A stretch of DNA of 64,000 nt, from contig NZ_JASGIV010000001.1 in assembly GCF_047654805.1 (NCBI RefSeq), positions 2,852,001-2,916,000 of the forward strand, written 5' to 3'. Every line of letters begins with the position of its first letter. Positions within the stretch are counted from its first letter, which is position 1. Shown here one piece after another: positions 17,104 through 25,339 of the stretch. Source of the DNA: Pelomonas sp047654805. GTDB lineage: Bacteria > Pseudomonadota > Gammaproteobacteria > Burkholderiales > Burkholderiaceae_C. A program made the position numbers and the translations under genes. The notes under the pieces were generated by a model. That model was not told the origin of the DNA and searched no databases. It saw only the letters and a list, made by a program, of their open reading frames with translations.

Positions 17104-18137
17104 CACGGCCTCCGTGCGGCGGCCTGCGGATCCAGCGCAATGCGCTCACCGCGGGTGAGGCCCGAGAGCACCTCGGTCTGCTCCCCGACAACAGGCCCGA
17201 CGCGCACCTGGCGCAGCAGTGCCCGGCCGTCAGAGCCCACCACGTAGACCGCCTTCAGCTCCGCTCGCTGCACCAGCGCCTTGCTGGGTATCAGCAGCCG
17301 AGCGGCCGCGGCGTCGGCGCCAGGTAGCCAGGCGCGGGCGAAGCTGCCGGGAGCGGCCACGCTGCCAGCCGGCAGCGCGATGCGCACGGTCACCGTATGT
17401 GTGGCTGGGTCGGCAGCAGGCAGCACCTCCCAACGGGCCGCGGCCAGCCGCTGACCACCGACCTCCAGGCTCACCGCCTCTGCCTGGGCCGCGCGCAAGC
17501 GCGTCACGCCAGACTCCGGGACGGCCACCGCCACGCGAAGCGCGGCGGGGTCATACAGCGTGAGCAACGGACGACCGGGCATGGCCATGTCGCCGGGCAT
17601 CACGCTGACTTCGCTGACGATGGCGTCATATGGCGCCTTGATGAGGAAGTAGCTCGTCTCGGTGCGGGCAGCCAGCGCAGCGGCCTGCTGGGCCTGGGCT
17701 TGGGCTGTGGCGGTCTTGTACTGCGCTTCAGCGCGCTCCAGCGCGGCCTGGCTGATGTAGCGGCGCTCGGCCAGTTGCTGTTGACGCTGGAACTCCAGCG
17801 TCGCCGCCTCCTGCGCGGCACGCGCGGCCTGTACCTGCGCGGCCGCGGCACCGGCCTGCTGCTCGGCAGCTCGCGCGTCAAGACGCGCCAACAGCTGGCC
17901 GGCCCGCACATGGTCGCCCACCTTCACCAACAACGCGAGAACCGCACCGGGAACCTGGGCCGACACGACCGTCTGCCGTACGGCTTCAACCGTACCGTCC
18001 TGCGCTCCCGTGGGCAATGTGGCGCCAGACGAGACGGTCCAGGTGGACAGCTCGCCGGCGGCAAGGGCCGATTGGGGGTTCAGCCCGATAAGGATCGCCA
18101 TCGCGGCGATAGGCGGGAAGGTGGTCCAACGGGACAT
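17103..18137 (-). CDS. RND efflux periplasmic adaptor (membrane fusion protein)
   Basis: The product is 344 aa with a signal peptide. It has lipoyl-type half motifs (VPGAVLALLVKVGDHVRAGQ and APYDAIVSEVSVMPGDM) around an Ala/Gln-rich coiled-coil hairpin of about residues 90-150, then beta-barrel and membrane-proximal domains. I prefer the ATG at 18137 to the one at 18143, because AGGA sits seven bases before it and only one base before the other. It forms an operon with the pump and the DUF2892 gene. There is no Cys lipobox, so it is not a lipoprotein. Confidence 0.93.
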   Translation of the reverse strand: MSRWTTFPPIAAMAILIGLNPQSALAAGELSTWTVSSGATLPTGAQDGTVEAVRQTVVSAQVPGAVLALLVKVGDHVRAGQLLARLDARAAEQQAGAAAAQVQAARAAQEAATLEFQRQQQLAERRYISQAALERAEAQYKTATAQAQAQQAAALAARTETSYFLIKAPYDAIVSEVSVMPGDMAMPGRPLLTLYDPAALRVAVAVPESGVTRLRAAQAEAVSLEVGGQRLAAARWEVLPAADPATHTVTVRIALPAGSVAAPGSFARAWLPGADAAAARLLIPSKALVQRAELKAVYVVGSDGRALLRQVRVGPVVGEQTEVLSGLTRGERIALDPQAAARRP

Positions 18138-18180
18138 GTTCATTCCTGTGTGTGACTTCTGTATATCGTTATTCTATTAT

Positions 18181-18196
18181 TTAGCTACATAGCTAA
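18181..18196. promoter_or_regulatory. palindromic operator TTAGCTA-N2-TAGCTAA in the divergent promoter
   Basis: This is a perfect 7-bp inverted repeat with a 2-bp centre, in an AT-rich stretch between the adaptor gene (start 18137) and the ArsR gene (start 18210). ArsR/SmtB repressors bind such imperfect 12-2-12-type repeats in their own promoters. Its position, 14 bases before the ArsR ATG, suits repression of both directions. The assignment is inference from position and symmetry. Confidence 0.65.
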
Positions 18197-18209
18197 CAAG
18201 TCAACGACG

Positions 18210-18641
18210 ATGGTGAGCAACACTGAAGCGCCCTCCACGATCGGGCATGATGGCGCCGTTGACGTTCCAGGCTGCCCCGTGATGAAGGATCTACCCGAAG
18301 AAGCGCTGCATCAGGTGGCGGCCTATTTCCAGGCGCTGTCCGAACCCACGCGGCTGCAAATCCTCAACCTGCTGCGCCAGGGCGAACTCAACGTGGGCGA
18401 ACTCGCGCAGGCCTGCGGCTTCACATCAGCCAACATCTCACGCCACCTTGCAGTGCTCATGCAGCAAGGACTGGTCTCGCGCGAGGCGCGCGGCTCGGCG
18501 GTTTACTACAGCATCGGCGATGACTCCGTCTATGCGCTGTGCGACCTTGTCTGCGGCAACATAGGCCGGCATATGGAACGGGCAGCAGCCCAGCGCAGCA
18601 GCTTTCTGAAGGGCAGCAAGACCGCCCGCCGCTCCGGCTGA
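18210..18641 (+). CDS. ArsR-family transcriptional regulator, divergent from the RND operon
   Basis: The product is 143 aa. The winged HTH spans about residues 35-105 (ALSEPTRLQILNLLRQGELNVGELAQAC, recognition helix around SANISRHLAVL, wing GSAVYYSI). Several Cys are present: GCPV near the N-terminus, QACGF next to the recognition helix, and a CDLVC pair near the C-terminus. The inducer could therefore be a metal ion or a thiol-reactive compound. It probably represses its own gene and the RND operon through the palindrome at 18181-18196. Confidence 0.9.
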   Translation: MVSNTEAPSTIGHDGAVDVPGCPVMKDLPEEALHQVAAYFQALSEPTRLQILNLLRQGELNVGELAQACGFTSANISRHLAVLMQQGLVSREARGSAVYYSIGDDSVYALCDLVCGNIGRHMERAAAQRSSFLKGSKTARRSG

Positions 18642-18679
18642 GCGGCTTGCCTGGTGCCGCTCAGCGCCACTCCCCCGAC

Positions 18680-18991
18680 TCAACGCGCCTCAGCTAAACC
18701 CTGCAGCGCCGTCATCAAGAACCGGGCGTGGCGGTCTGCCAGGTGGTAGTAGACGCGCTTGCCGGCCCGCCTTGTGGCCACAAGCCCGTATCGACGCAGC
18801 ACGGTCAGTTGCTGGGACAGTGTTGGCTGAAGGATGCACAACTGCCGCTCCAACTCACCCACGCAGAGTTCTTCACGCTGCAACGCCGTCAACAGACAGA
18901 GGCGATCCCGATTGCCAAGCGCCTTGAACAATCCCGCGGCAAGCTCCAATGGATCGTGAGGGGCCTCAGTCGCTTCCTGGCGGTGGGTCAT
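18680..18991 (-). CDS. ArsR-family regulator, BigR/SqrR-like
   Basis: The product is 103 aa. It has the sequence GNRDRLCLLTAL, LCVGELERQLCILQPTLSQQLTVLRRYGLV and the wing RRAGKRVYYHL. The QPTLSQQL recognition helix and the Cys in ELCVGELE are typical of BigR/SqrR, which sense persulfide through two Cys. The usual second Cys near the C-terminus is missing here, so the sensing chemistry may differ; other Cys lie in RLCLL and QLCIL. It is convergent with the first ArsR gene and divergent from the DUF3149 gene. I take the ATG at 18991. Confidence 0.85.
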   Translation of the reverse strand: MTHRQEATEAPHDPLELAAGLFKALGNRDRLCLLTALQREELCVGELERQLCILQPTLSQQLTVLRRYGLVATRRAGKRVYYHLADRHARFLMTALQGLAEAR

Positions 18992-19041
18992 GGTGCAGTT
19001 TCGCTGGCCGATCAAGCGTAACCACGTCGACCGATGGGAGC

Positions 19042-19055
19042 TTGCGGCAGATCAA
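19042..19055 (+). promoter_or_regulatory. weak FNR-like box upstream of the DUF3149 gene
   Basis: TTGCG-N4-ATCAA matches 8 of 10 positions of the FNR consensus TTGAT-N4-ATCAA. It lies about 60 bases before the ribosome-binding site of the DUF3149 gene. A single weak site like this can arise by chance, so confidence is low. Confidence 0.3.
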
Positions 19056-19115
19056 GGCGGCGGCGCTGACGCCGTCCTGCAATAGGCCTCATCACCACTG
19101 ACGAAGGAGAACGTC

Positions 19116-19277
19116 ATGTCCGTCTTCAAGGATCTTCTGAGCAGCGACTCTGGCCTGATGAGCTTGGCCGTACTCACATTCATGCTCGGCATGGGCGGCT
19201 TCTTCATCCGCTACTTCCTGCGGCATATGCGCGAAGACGAACGCCGCTCCAGCAACGACCAACGACCGTTGACCTGA
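19116..19277 (+). CDS. DUF3149 small membrane protein
   Basis: The product is 53 aa. One membrane helix spans about residues 15-35 (LMSLAVLTFMLGMGGFFIRYF), with an N-terminal MSVFKDLLSSDSG and a charged C-terminal tail. The pattern matches the DUF3149 family of tiny inner-membrane proteins. A strong ribosome-binding site (GAAGGAG) lies six bases before the ATG. It is a single-gene unit, divergent from the BigR-like ArsR gene. The function is unknown. The stretch 19278-19519 after it shows no gene. Confidence 0.85.
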   Translation: MSVFKDLLSSDSGLMSLAVLTFMLGMGGFFIRYFLRHMREDERRSSNDQRPLT

Positions 19278-19519
19278 ACACCGATGAATGGCTGAGCTCG
19301 CGCTATTCGAGAGTGGCGCATCATCGCCAACCTCTCGTGGGGGCGAACTCGGCCCCTGGACGAAGTCGGGACCTCGACGCAGCCCTTGGTGACCGAGGTC
19401 CAGGGGCCCTATGACCGCACGGACTCCACGCCTGCCTCAGGTAGCTGCGCCCCTCCCCGGGGCAGCAGGACTACGCTACCGATGCGATGGGCCGCTGGCG
19501 ATCCGGCAAAGTCCTGTCG

Positions 19520-19795
19520 TCAGGGCCTGGCGTAGAGCGCGACGCCAGCCAGCCCCAGCGCCCCCAGGCAGGCCCAACCAGAGAACAAGACTCGCCAAAC
19601 GCGATGCTGCGGCACGAATCCCACGCCGCGCACGAAACCGGCGCTCATCGCCCAGAAGACCAACATCGCCAGGCCATGGTCAGCACGTCCATCCACACGC
19701 GCAAAGACCAGTGGATAGACCGTGGCAGCCAGCATCAGCGCGCCCGCCGCGAGGAGGCACGGCCAATGCACGCGAGTCGAGGCCTGAGGGGTCAC
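19520..19795 (-). CDS. ybgE: cyd operon protein YbgE
   Basis: The product is 91 aa with three predicted membrane helices. The family signature VFWAMSAGFVRGVGFVPQ followed by WRVLFSGWAC matches YbgE of cytochrome bd operons. It begins at a GTG that overlaps the cydX stop codon, so it is translated as the last gene of cydPABX-ybgE. Its role in the oxidase is unclear; it is dispensable in E. coli. Confidence 0.85.
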   Translation of the reverse strand: MTPQASTRVHWPCLLAAGALMLAATVYPLVFARVDGRADHGLAMLVFWAMSAGFVRGVGFVPQHRVWRVLFSGWACLGALGLAGVALYARP

Positions 19796-19914
19796 AACTC
19801 GTCAGCCCGGCCGCGCGAGGCGCGACGCTCGTCGGCCATCTCGCCCCACATCGCGTTCATGACGGCCAGCAGCACGGCAAAGCCGACGCCGAGGATCCAG
19901 GCGAAATACCACAT
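19792..19914 (-). CDS. cydX: cytochrome bd oxidase small subunit CydX
   Basis: The product is 40 aa. The N-terminus MWYFAWILGVGFAVLLAVMN is a single membrane helix with the invariant WYFxWxLG start of CydX, and a short charged tail follows. CydX stabilises the haem groups of the CydAB complex. It lies 11 bases after cydB and overlaps the ybgE start. Confidence 0.95.
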   Translation of the reverse strand: MWYFAWILGVGFAVLLAVMNAMWGEMADERRASRGRADEL

Positions 19915-19925
19915 GGCAGACCCCT

Positions 19926-21068
19926 TCAGTAGGCAGTGTGTTCGTTGGCGCGGATCTGCTCCACGGTGACCTTGCCGCGCATGACGCGATAGGCCCAGCC
20001 GGTGTAGAACACGATCAGCGGCATAAAAAGGACCGTCGCGCCCAGCATCAGCGCCAGCGTCATTGGGCTGGAGACACTGTCCCAGACCGTCAGGCTCGCA
20101 CTGGGCATGCTGGACGATGGCATCACGAACGGGAACATCGCAGCACCGGCCGTACCGATGATGCCCAACAACGCGAGCGACGACGCGACAAACGCCGACA
20201 GTGTGTGACGGGCACCAGCCAGCAGAGCCGCCAGCAGCGCGCCGACGATAGCGAGCCCGGGCAGCACCCACAGCGCCGGGACAAGACGGTAGTTCGACCA
20301 CCAGCCATCAGCGCTGCGCACAACGACCTTGGCCAGCGGGTCGGGCATCGCATTGGGATCTGGCGCCTGCGCCATCGCAAAGCCGTCGATGCCACCGAAG
20401 CGCAGCCACAGACCCGCCGCCACGAAAGACAGCACGGCGACCAACGCCGCAACGCGCGCAGCCGCGACCGCCCGTGTCTGGATGACACCCTCGGTGCGGT
20501 GCGCCAGGTAGACGCCCCCATGCATCGTGATCATGGCGCTGCTTACCACGCCGGCGAGCAGCGCGAAGGGGTTGAGCAACTGCCAGAAACTCCCCGAGTA
20601 AGTGCTGACGAGGTAGTCGTCGAACTGGAAGGGCACACCCTGCAGCAGGTTGCCGAATGCCACGCCGAAGATCAACGGCGGCACGGCCCCACCCAAGAAC
20701 AAGCCCCAATCCCAGGTACTTCGCCAGCGCGGGTCGTGGATCTTGCTCCGGTAGTCAAATCCGACAGGCCGGAAGAACAGCGCCCAGAGCACGGCGAGCA
20801 TCGCCCAGTAGAAGCCGCTGAAGGCCGTCGCGTAGACCAGGGGCCAGGCTGCGAAGATGGCACCGCCGGCCGTGATGAACCAGACTTGGTTGCCGTCCCA
20901 GTGCGGACCGACGGTGTTGATGACGACGCGGCGCTCCTCGTCATTGCGGCCGGCGAAAGGCAGCAGCGTGCCAACGCCCATGTCATGGCCGTCCATGATG
21001 GCAAAGCCGACGAGCAGCACGCCCACAAGCAGCCACCAGATGATCTTCAGGGTTGCATAGTCGATCAC
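19926..21068 (-). CDS. cydB: cytochrome bd ubiquinol oxidase subunit II
   Basis: The product is 380 aa, like E. coli CydB (379). It starts MIDYATLKIIWWLLVGVLL and keeps the conserved GHDMGVG, TVGPHWDGNQVW and GHWDG-region residues, as well as PFVMPSS. Several membrane helices are evident. It forms the structural half of the high-affinity oxidase that reduces oxygen with ubiquinol. It follows cydA after 9 bases and precedes cydX. Confidence 0.97.
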   Translation of the reverse strand: MIDYATLKIIWWLLVGVLLVGFAIMDGHDMGVGTLLPFAGRNDEERRVVINTVGPHWDGNQVWFITAGGAIFAAWPLVYATAFSGFYWAMLAVLWALFFRPVGFDYRSKIHDPRWRSTWDWGLFLGGAVPPLIFGVAFGNLLQGVPFQFDDYLVSTYSGSFWQLLNPFALLAGVVSSAMITMHGGVYLAHRTEGVIQTRAVAAARVAALVAVLSFVAAGLWLRFGGIDGFAMAQAPDPNAMPDPLAKVVVRSADGWWSNYRLVPALWVLPGLAIVGALLAALLAGARHTLSAFVASSLALLGIIGTAGAAMFPFVMPSSSMPSASLTVWDSVSSPMTLALMLGATVLFMPLIVFYTGWAYRVMRGKVTVEQIRANEHTAY

Positions 21069-21077
21069 GACTTCTCC

Positions 21078-22634
21078 TCAGGCATGGACAGGTTCGAGGT
21101 CGTAGCGGCCGGTTCCCAAGGATCCCGGCCCCTGGCGGGCGAACTTCTGCATCAGGTAGACCTCAACGATGAGCAGCACCGTGTAAAAGCCCACAAAGCC
21201 GGCCAGGGAGCCGTACAGGCTCTCTGCGCTGATCGTGGAGACACTCATGTGCGTGGGCAGCACACCGTAGATCGTCCAGGGCTGGCGACCGTACTCGGCG
21301 ACGAACCAGCCCAGCTCACAGGCGATCCATGGAGCGGGTAGCATCCACAGTGCCCACTTCAGCAGCCAGGGCCTGCGTGCGCAGTCGCCCTTCAGCGTGG
21401 ACCAGAACGACAACGCGAAGAGCGCCAGCATCAGCATTCCAAGGCCCACCATGGCGCGGAAGCTCCAGAACATCGGTGCCACGCGCGGCACGGTGTCATG
21501 CACGGCGCGCTCGATGATCTCGGGCGTGGCCTGACGCACGTCGATCACGTACTTCTTCAGCAGCAGGCCAAAGCCCAAGTCGGCCTTGTGTCGCTCGAAG
21601 ACCTGTAGCGCGACTGGATCGTCGCGATGGGTGCGCAAGGCCTCCAGCGCCGTAACGGCAACGATGCCGCGCTGGATGCGCTCGCGGTTCTTCGCCTTGA
21701 TGTCCCGGATGCCGGGAATCTCCTTGCTGACGCTGCGCGTGCCGATCAAGCCCATCACGTAGGGGATCTCCACCGACCAGTCGTTCTTCTGCGCGGCCTC
21801 ATTGGGCCAGGCAACGACGTTGAAGCTGGCCGGCGCCGCCTCGGTCTCCCACATGGCCTCGATGGCGGCCATCTTGGTCTGCTGCGCTTCGCCCACCGTG
21901 TAGCCCGACTCGTCACCGAGCACGATGACGCTCAGTACACTGGCCAGGCCGAAGGCCGATGCGACGCGAAAGCTCCGCTTGGCGAACTCCACGTCCCGGC
22001 CCTTGAGCAGGTACCAGCTGCTGATGGACAGCACGAACATGGCGCCGGTCACGTAGCCAGCCGACACCGTGTGCACAAACTTGGCCTGCGCATCGGGGTT
22101 GAAAACCACGGCCCAGAAGTCGCTCATCTCCATGCGCATGGTCTGGTAGCTGAATTCGGCGCCTACCGGGTTTTGCATCCAGCCGTTGGCGATGAGAATC
22201 CAGAGCGCCGACAGGTTGGTGCCGATGGCCATCAGCAATGTCACCAGAAGGTGCTGCGGACGGCTCAGGCGGTCCCAGCCGAAGAAGAACAGACCGATGA
22301 AGGTCGATTCGAGGAAGAAGGCCATCAGGCCCTCGATAGCGAGCGGCGCGCCAAAGATGTCTCCCACGTAGTGGGAGTAATAGGCCCAGTTCGTGCCGAA
22401 CTGGAACTCCAGGGTGATGCCCGTGGTCACGCCCAACGCGAAGTTGATGCCGAAGAGCTTGCCCCAGAAACGGGTCATGTCCTTCCAGACCGTCTTGCCG
22501 CTCATCACGTAGACCGTCTCCATGATGACGAGCAGCCAGACCATGCCCAGGGTCAGCGGCACGAAGAGAAAGTGGTACATGGCCGTGGCTGCGAACTGCA
22601 GCCTCGACAGGTCGACGACGTGTTCCGAGATCAA
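21078..22634 (-). CDS. cydA: cytochrome bd ubiquinol oxidase subunit I
   Basis: The product is 518 aa, starting MISEHVVDLSRLQFAATAMYHF, with the axial-haem His region YHFLFVPLTLG. It has GRQPWTIYGVLPTHMS near the C-terminus and a long Q-loop as in E. coli. The start is TTG, overlapping the cydP stop (TTGA) and supported by a perfect AGGAGG six bases upstream. Translational coupling to cydP is therefore likely. It carries haems b558, b595 and d and oxidises ubiquinol. Confidence 0.97.
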   Translation of the reverse strand: MISEHVVDLSRLQFAATAMYHFLFVPLTLGMVWLLVIMETVYVMSGKTVWKDMTRFWGKLFGINFALGVTTGITLEFQFGTNWAYYSHYVGDIFGAPLAIEGLMAFFLESTFIGLFFFGWDRLSRPQHLLVTLLMAIGTNLSALWILIANGWMQNPVGAEFSYQTMRMEMSDFWAVVFNPDAQAKFVHTVSAGYVTGAMFVLSISSWYLLKGRDVEFAKRSFRVASAFGLASVLSVIVLGDESGYTVGEAQQTKMAAIEAMWETEAAPASFNVVAWPNEAAQKNDWSVEIPYVMGLIGTRSVSKEIPGIRDIKAKNRERIQRGIVAVTALEALRTHRDDPVALQVFERHKADLGFGLLLKKYVIDVRQATPEIIERAVHDTVPRVAPMFWSFRAMVGLGMLMLALFALSFWSTLKGDCARRPWLLKWALWMLPAPWIACELGWFVAEYGRQPWTIYGVLPTHMSVSTISAESLYGSLAGFVGFYTVLLIVEVYLMQKFARQGPGSLGTGRYDLEPVHA

Positions 22635-22807
22635 CGGGATCCTCCTTTGTCGGGTGCGGGCACTGCGAGATGTTGAGCAGTGGCGTCAGCGTCAGGACTG
22701 ACGCGCTGACCGCGCACGAATCCCCACCACAGTCCCGTCAGCACCAACAGCTTGATGACGGCCACCCAGACCATGTGGCGGACCAGTCGGCGTTCGTCAT
22801 GTGTCAT
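22631..22807 (-). CDS. cydP: putative cytochrome bd small subunit CydP
   Basis: The product is 58 aa with one membrane helix (VWVAVIKLLVLTGLWWGFVRG), matching CydP, a small protein encoded directly upstream of cydA in many proteobacteria. The ATG at 22807 (MTHDERRLVRHM) is preferred to an upstream start, because the family begins close to the helix. It is the first gene of cydPABX-ybgE. Confidence 0.85.
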   Translation of the reverse strand: MTHDERRLVRHMVWVAVIKLLVLTGLWWGFVRGQRVSPDADATAQHLAVPAPDKGGSR

Positions 22808-22934
22808 GGCCCATTCATCCCAAGAACCATGCCTGCGCCCCCGCGGCACGACGTTCGACGCTAACCACCTGTCGCATCAGGAGATTTGCCGCTTCAGCAG
22901 CGTCACATGCGCAGCCACGGCCTGGCGGAGCAGG

Positions 22935-22979
22935 CTGCCATTGGCAGCGTGGCAGTCGTGCCTGGCAGTCCCGCTGCCA
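22935..22979. promoter_or_regulatory. cluster of five TGGCAG/CTGCCA hexamers between cydP and trxC
   Basis: In 45 bp there are CTGCCA (22935), TGGCAG (22942), TGGCAG (22950), TGGCAG (22963) and CTGCCA (22974). Two pairs form inverted repeats with 1-bp and 5-bp centres. The cluster lies 128 bases upstream of cydP and 71 bases upstream of trxC. It looks like a multi-site regulator-binding region serving both directions. The nearby sigma54 activator is a candidate binder. Confidence 0.5.
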
Positions 22980-23049
22980 GCTCGGCCAGCCCTTTAAGTT
23001 CGGCGACGCCGCCCGATATGCGGGAACAGACTCAACCGGAGCCCTCTGC

Positions 23050-23472
23050 ATGCTGCTCGTCTGCCCCCACTGCGGCACCCGCAACCGCGTCCCCGACGAA
23101 CGTCTCGCTGAAGACCCGAGCTGTGGCCACTGCGGCCAGCCCGTCGCCCCGCACAGGCCTGCCGCGCTGAGCGACGCCGACCTCGGCCCCTACCTGCAAG
23201 GCACCGAAGCGCCGGTGGTCGTCGACTTCTGGGCGACCTGGTGCGGCCCTTGCCGCTCCTACGCGCCGCATTTCGAACAACTCGCAGCGGCGCGGCCCGA
23301 GCTGCGCTTCGTGAAGGTGGACAGCGACGCTGCCCCGCGCAGTAGTGCCTCGCTGCAAATCCGCAGCATCCCGACGACGCTGCTGTTCGTTGGCGGACGC
23401 GAAGTCGCTCGCCAGAGCGGGGCGATGTCAGCCGCCCAGCTCAGCGCCTGGATCGATAGCGCCCTGCCCTGA
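23050..23472 (+). CDS. trxC: thioredoxin 2 (zinc-binding TrxC type)
   Basis: The product is 140 aa. The N-terminal zinc-binding module has CPHCGTRNRVP and a second pair in CGHCG (about residues 5-31). The thioredoxin fold with active site WATWCGPCRS and cis-Pro SIPTTLLF follows. The ATG at 23050 starts directly before the Cys-rich module, as in the family. It reduces disulfides in the cytoplasm. It is divergent from cydP and nearly abuts (3 bases) the convergent sigma54 activator gene. Confidence 0.95.
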   Translation: MLLVCPHCGTRNRVPDERLAEDPSCGHCGQPVAPHRPAALSDADLGPYLQGTEAPVVVDFWATWCGPCRSYAPHFEQLAAARPELRFVKVDSDAAPRSSASLQIRSIPTTLLFVGGREVARQSGAMSAAQLSAWIDSALP

Positions 23473-23474
23473 CG

Positions 23475-24840
23475 TCAGCTCAGACCGAGCGCCTTGAGTC
23501 GCCGATAGAAGGTTCGTTCACTCAGGCCCAACTGCGCGGCCATCTCGCGCCGACTCAGCCGGCCGTCCGCGACGAGACGACGAATCTCACCATCCTGGTC
23601 TGAGCTGAGCTGCTGGGATGACACGGCCGGTGCAGGCTGCGCAAGCGGTTGCAGCCCCTGCAGCCACTCGGGCAGGTGCTCGGGTCGCACGACACCGTCG
23701 TCGGCGAACAGCCTGGCACGCTCCAGCACATTGCGCAGCTCCCTGATGTTGCCGGGCCAGTCATGCGCCTGCAGTCGCGCCATCGCCGCGGGCTGGACGA
23801 CGATCCGCTGTGCACCCTTGGCGCCGCGCTGCAGGAATGTGTCGACCAGCAACGGGATGTCGCTCGCCCGCTGGCGCAGCGGCGGCAGGACGATGGGGAA
23901 AGTGGCGATGCGGTAATAGAGGTCCTGGCGGAATTTCCCTTCCGCAACCATCTGCTGCAGCGGCTTGTGCGTCGCTGCAACGAGGCGGAAGTCGGCCTGT
24001 TGCGTGTCGGTGGCGCCGACGCGCCGGAAGGTCCCGGACTCGATCAGCCGCAGCAGCTTGACCTGCATGCCCAGCGGCACGTCGCCGATCTCATCGAGGA
24101 AGAGCGTGCCGCCCGCGGCCGTCTCCACCAGTCCCGGCTTGCGGTGCTGGGCGCCCGTGAACGCCCCCTTCTCGTAGCCGAACAGCTCGCTCTCGAACAG
24201 GGTCTCGGGCAGGCCCGAGCAGTCGACGACGACGAAGGGGCCGTCGTGGCGGTCGCTGACCTCGTGCACGGCACGAGCAAACAACTCCTTGCCAGTGCCG
24301 GACTCGCCGAGCAGCAGTACGGGCAGGCGGGACCGGGCCACACGTTGTACTGCCTCCAGCGCGGTGTTGAAGGTCGCCGAGCGGCCGACCAGACCGTCCT
24401 GGCTGGCGCGGGCGGAGGCATGCTTTACCGTTGCCAGCCGCTCGACATAGGCCACCGCATGGCCGTCGCCATCGAGGATGGGGCGCAGCTCCACATCCAC
24501 GTGCTCGGGGCCGCGCGGCGTGTGGTGGATGTGCAGCACGCGGTCGGGGCCTTTGAGCTCGAAGGCGCGCTTCATGGGGCAGTGCTCGCCGGCCTGGTCG
24601 CAAGGCAGCTCGTAGCGGTGCGACACGCGGTAGCACTTGTGGCCCAGATAGGGCCGATCGGCGGTGCCGAACTGGCGCTGGTAGGCAGTGTTGGCGGCAA
24701 GGATGTTGTAGTCCGGGTCCAGCACGATCATGGGCTGGGCCTCATGCTCCAGATAGGACACCAGGGCCTGGACCTGGGGAGTGCTGACGCTGTCAGTGAC
24801 GGCGGACATTGGGCTGCTGTGATCAGGTGAAACTGCCATC
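23475..24840 (-). CDS. sigma54-dependent activator with Cys-containing PAS domain
   Basis: The product is 454 aa from the ATG at 24840, which has GGTGGA before it (an alternative ATG lies at 24809). PAS domain at about 25-135 with three Cys (69, 80, 87) in the pattern CYRVSH, LPCDQAGEHCP, and HIHHTPRG after it. AAA+ domain with GESGTGKE (178-185), GAFTGA (225-230) and Walker B TLFLDEIGD. Fis-type HTH at the C-terminus (SRREMAAQLGLSERTFYRRLKALG). No receiver domain. The Cys/His-rich PAS suggests sensing of redox state, metal or a thiol ligand. Candidate targets are trxC and the cyd operon beside it, but no clear -24/-12 promoter was found there. Confidence 0.9.
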
Positions 24841-25339
24841 TTCCACCAAGAGGCTGCTGGCAGGCCAACCCAATGGTTGACGACCTCGCCCTCGTTGACG
24901 AACCGGCCGACGGCTTCTGCCGTCTGCCACTCACGTTTGGCACCGCCGGCGAAGAAGGGGCAGCGTGGCCGAACACAGCAGCTCATGCAGCGCCCTCAGC
25001 ACCAGCAGCGCCCGCTTGGTTTGGCCGGGGGCGACTTCACTACCGTTGGCGCGACACAGGCATTGTCATCGGCTGCAACGTGTCGTCTGGCTGCCTGCGC
25101 CCCCACCTCCAGTCGCGCCACTGCCAGGACGCTCCTGGGACCGGATGCCCCACATCCGCCGGCAATCTTTGGGGTTGAGCCGTCGATGCAAGGCGGCAAG
25201 TCCGCCTGCGCTTGGGTCCCCGTTCTGAAGTCACTTCTGACATGGGTCCATTGGGGCAGTAGGTGGGGAGAGAATCGCTGCCCAGACCGCCCCTGGGTCG
25301 GCGAGACAGCCTGTCCCGATCTGCAGCTGGGGCCGGCAG
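24841..25339. other. intergenic region without a convincing gene
   Basis: Open frames here are short, and none resembles a known family. They include the upstream extension of the sigma54 activator frame, which has poor family-like composition. A single TGGCAG at 24858-24863 lies 18 bases upstream of the activator ATG. It holds the leader regions of the activator and of truD. Confidence 0.5.

Noticed and set aside
22963..22979. TGGCAG-N5-CTGCCA as a sigma54 promoter
   Set aside because: GG-N10-GC spacing is met by chance of the palindrome, but the -12 block is CTGCC rather than TTGCA, and it reads equally in both directions.
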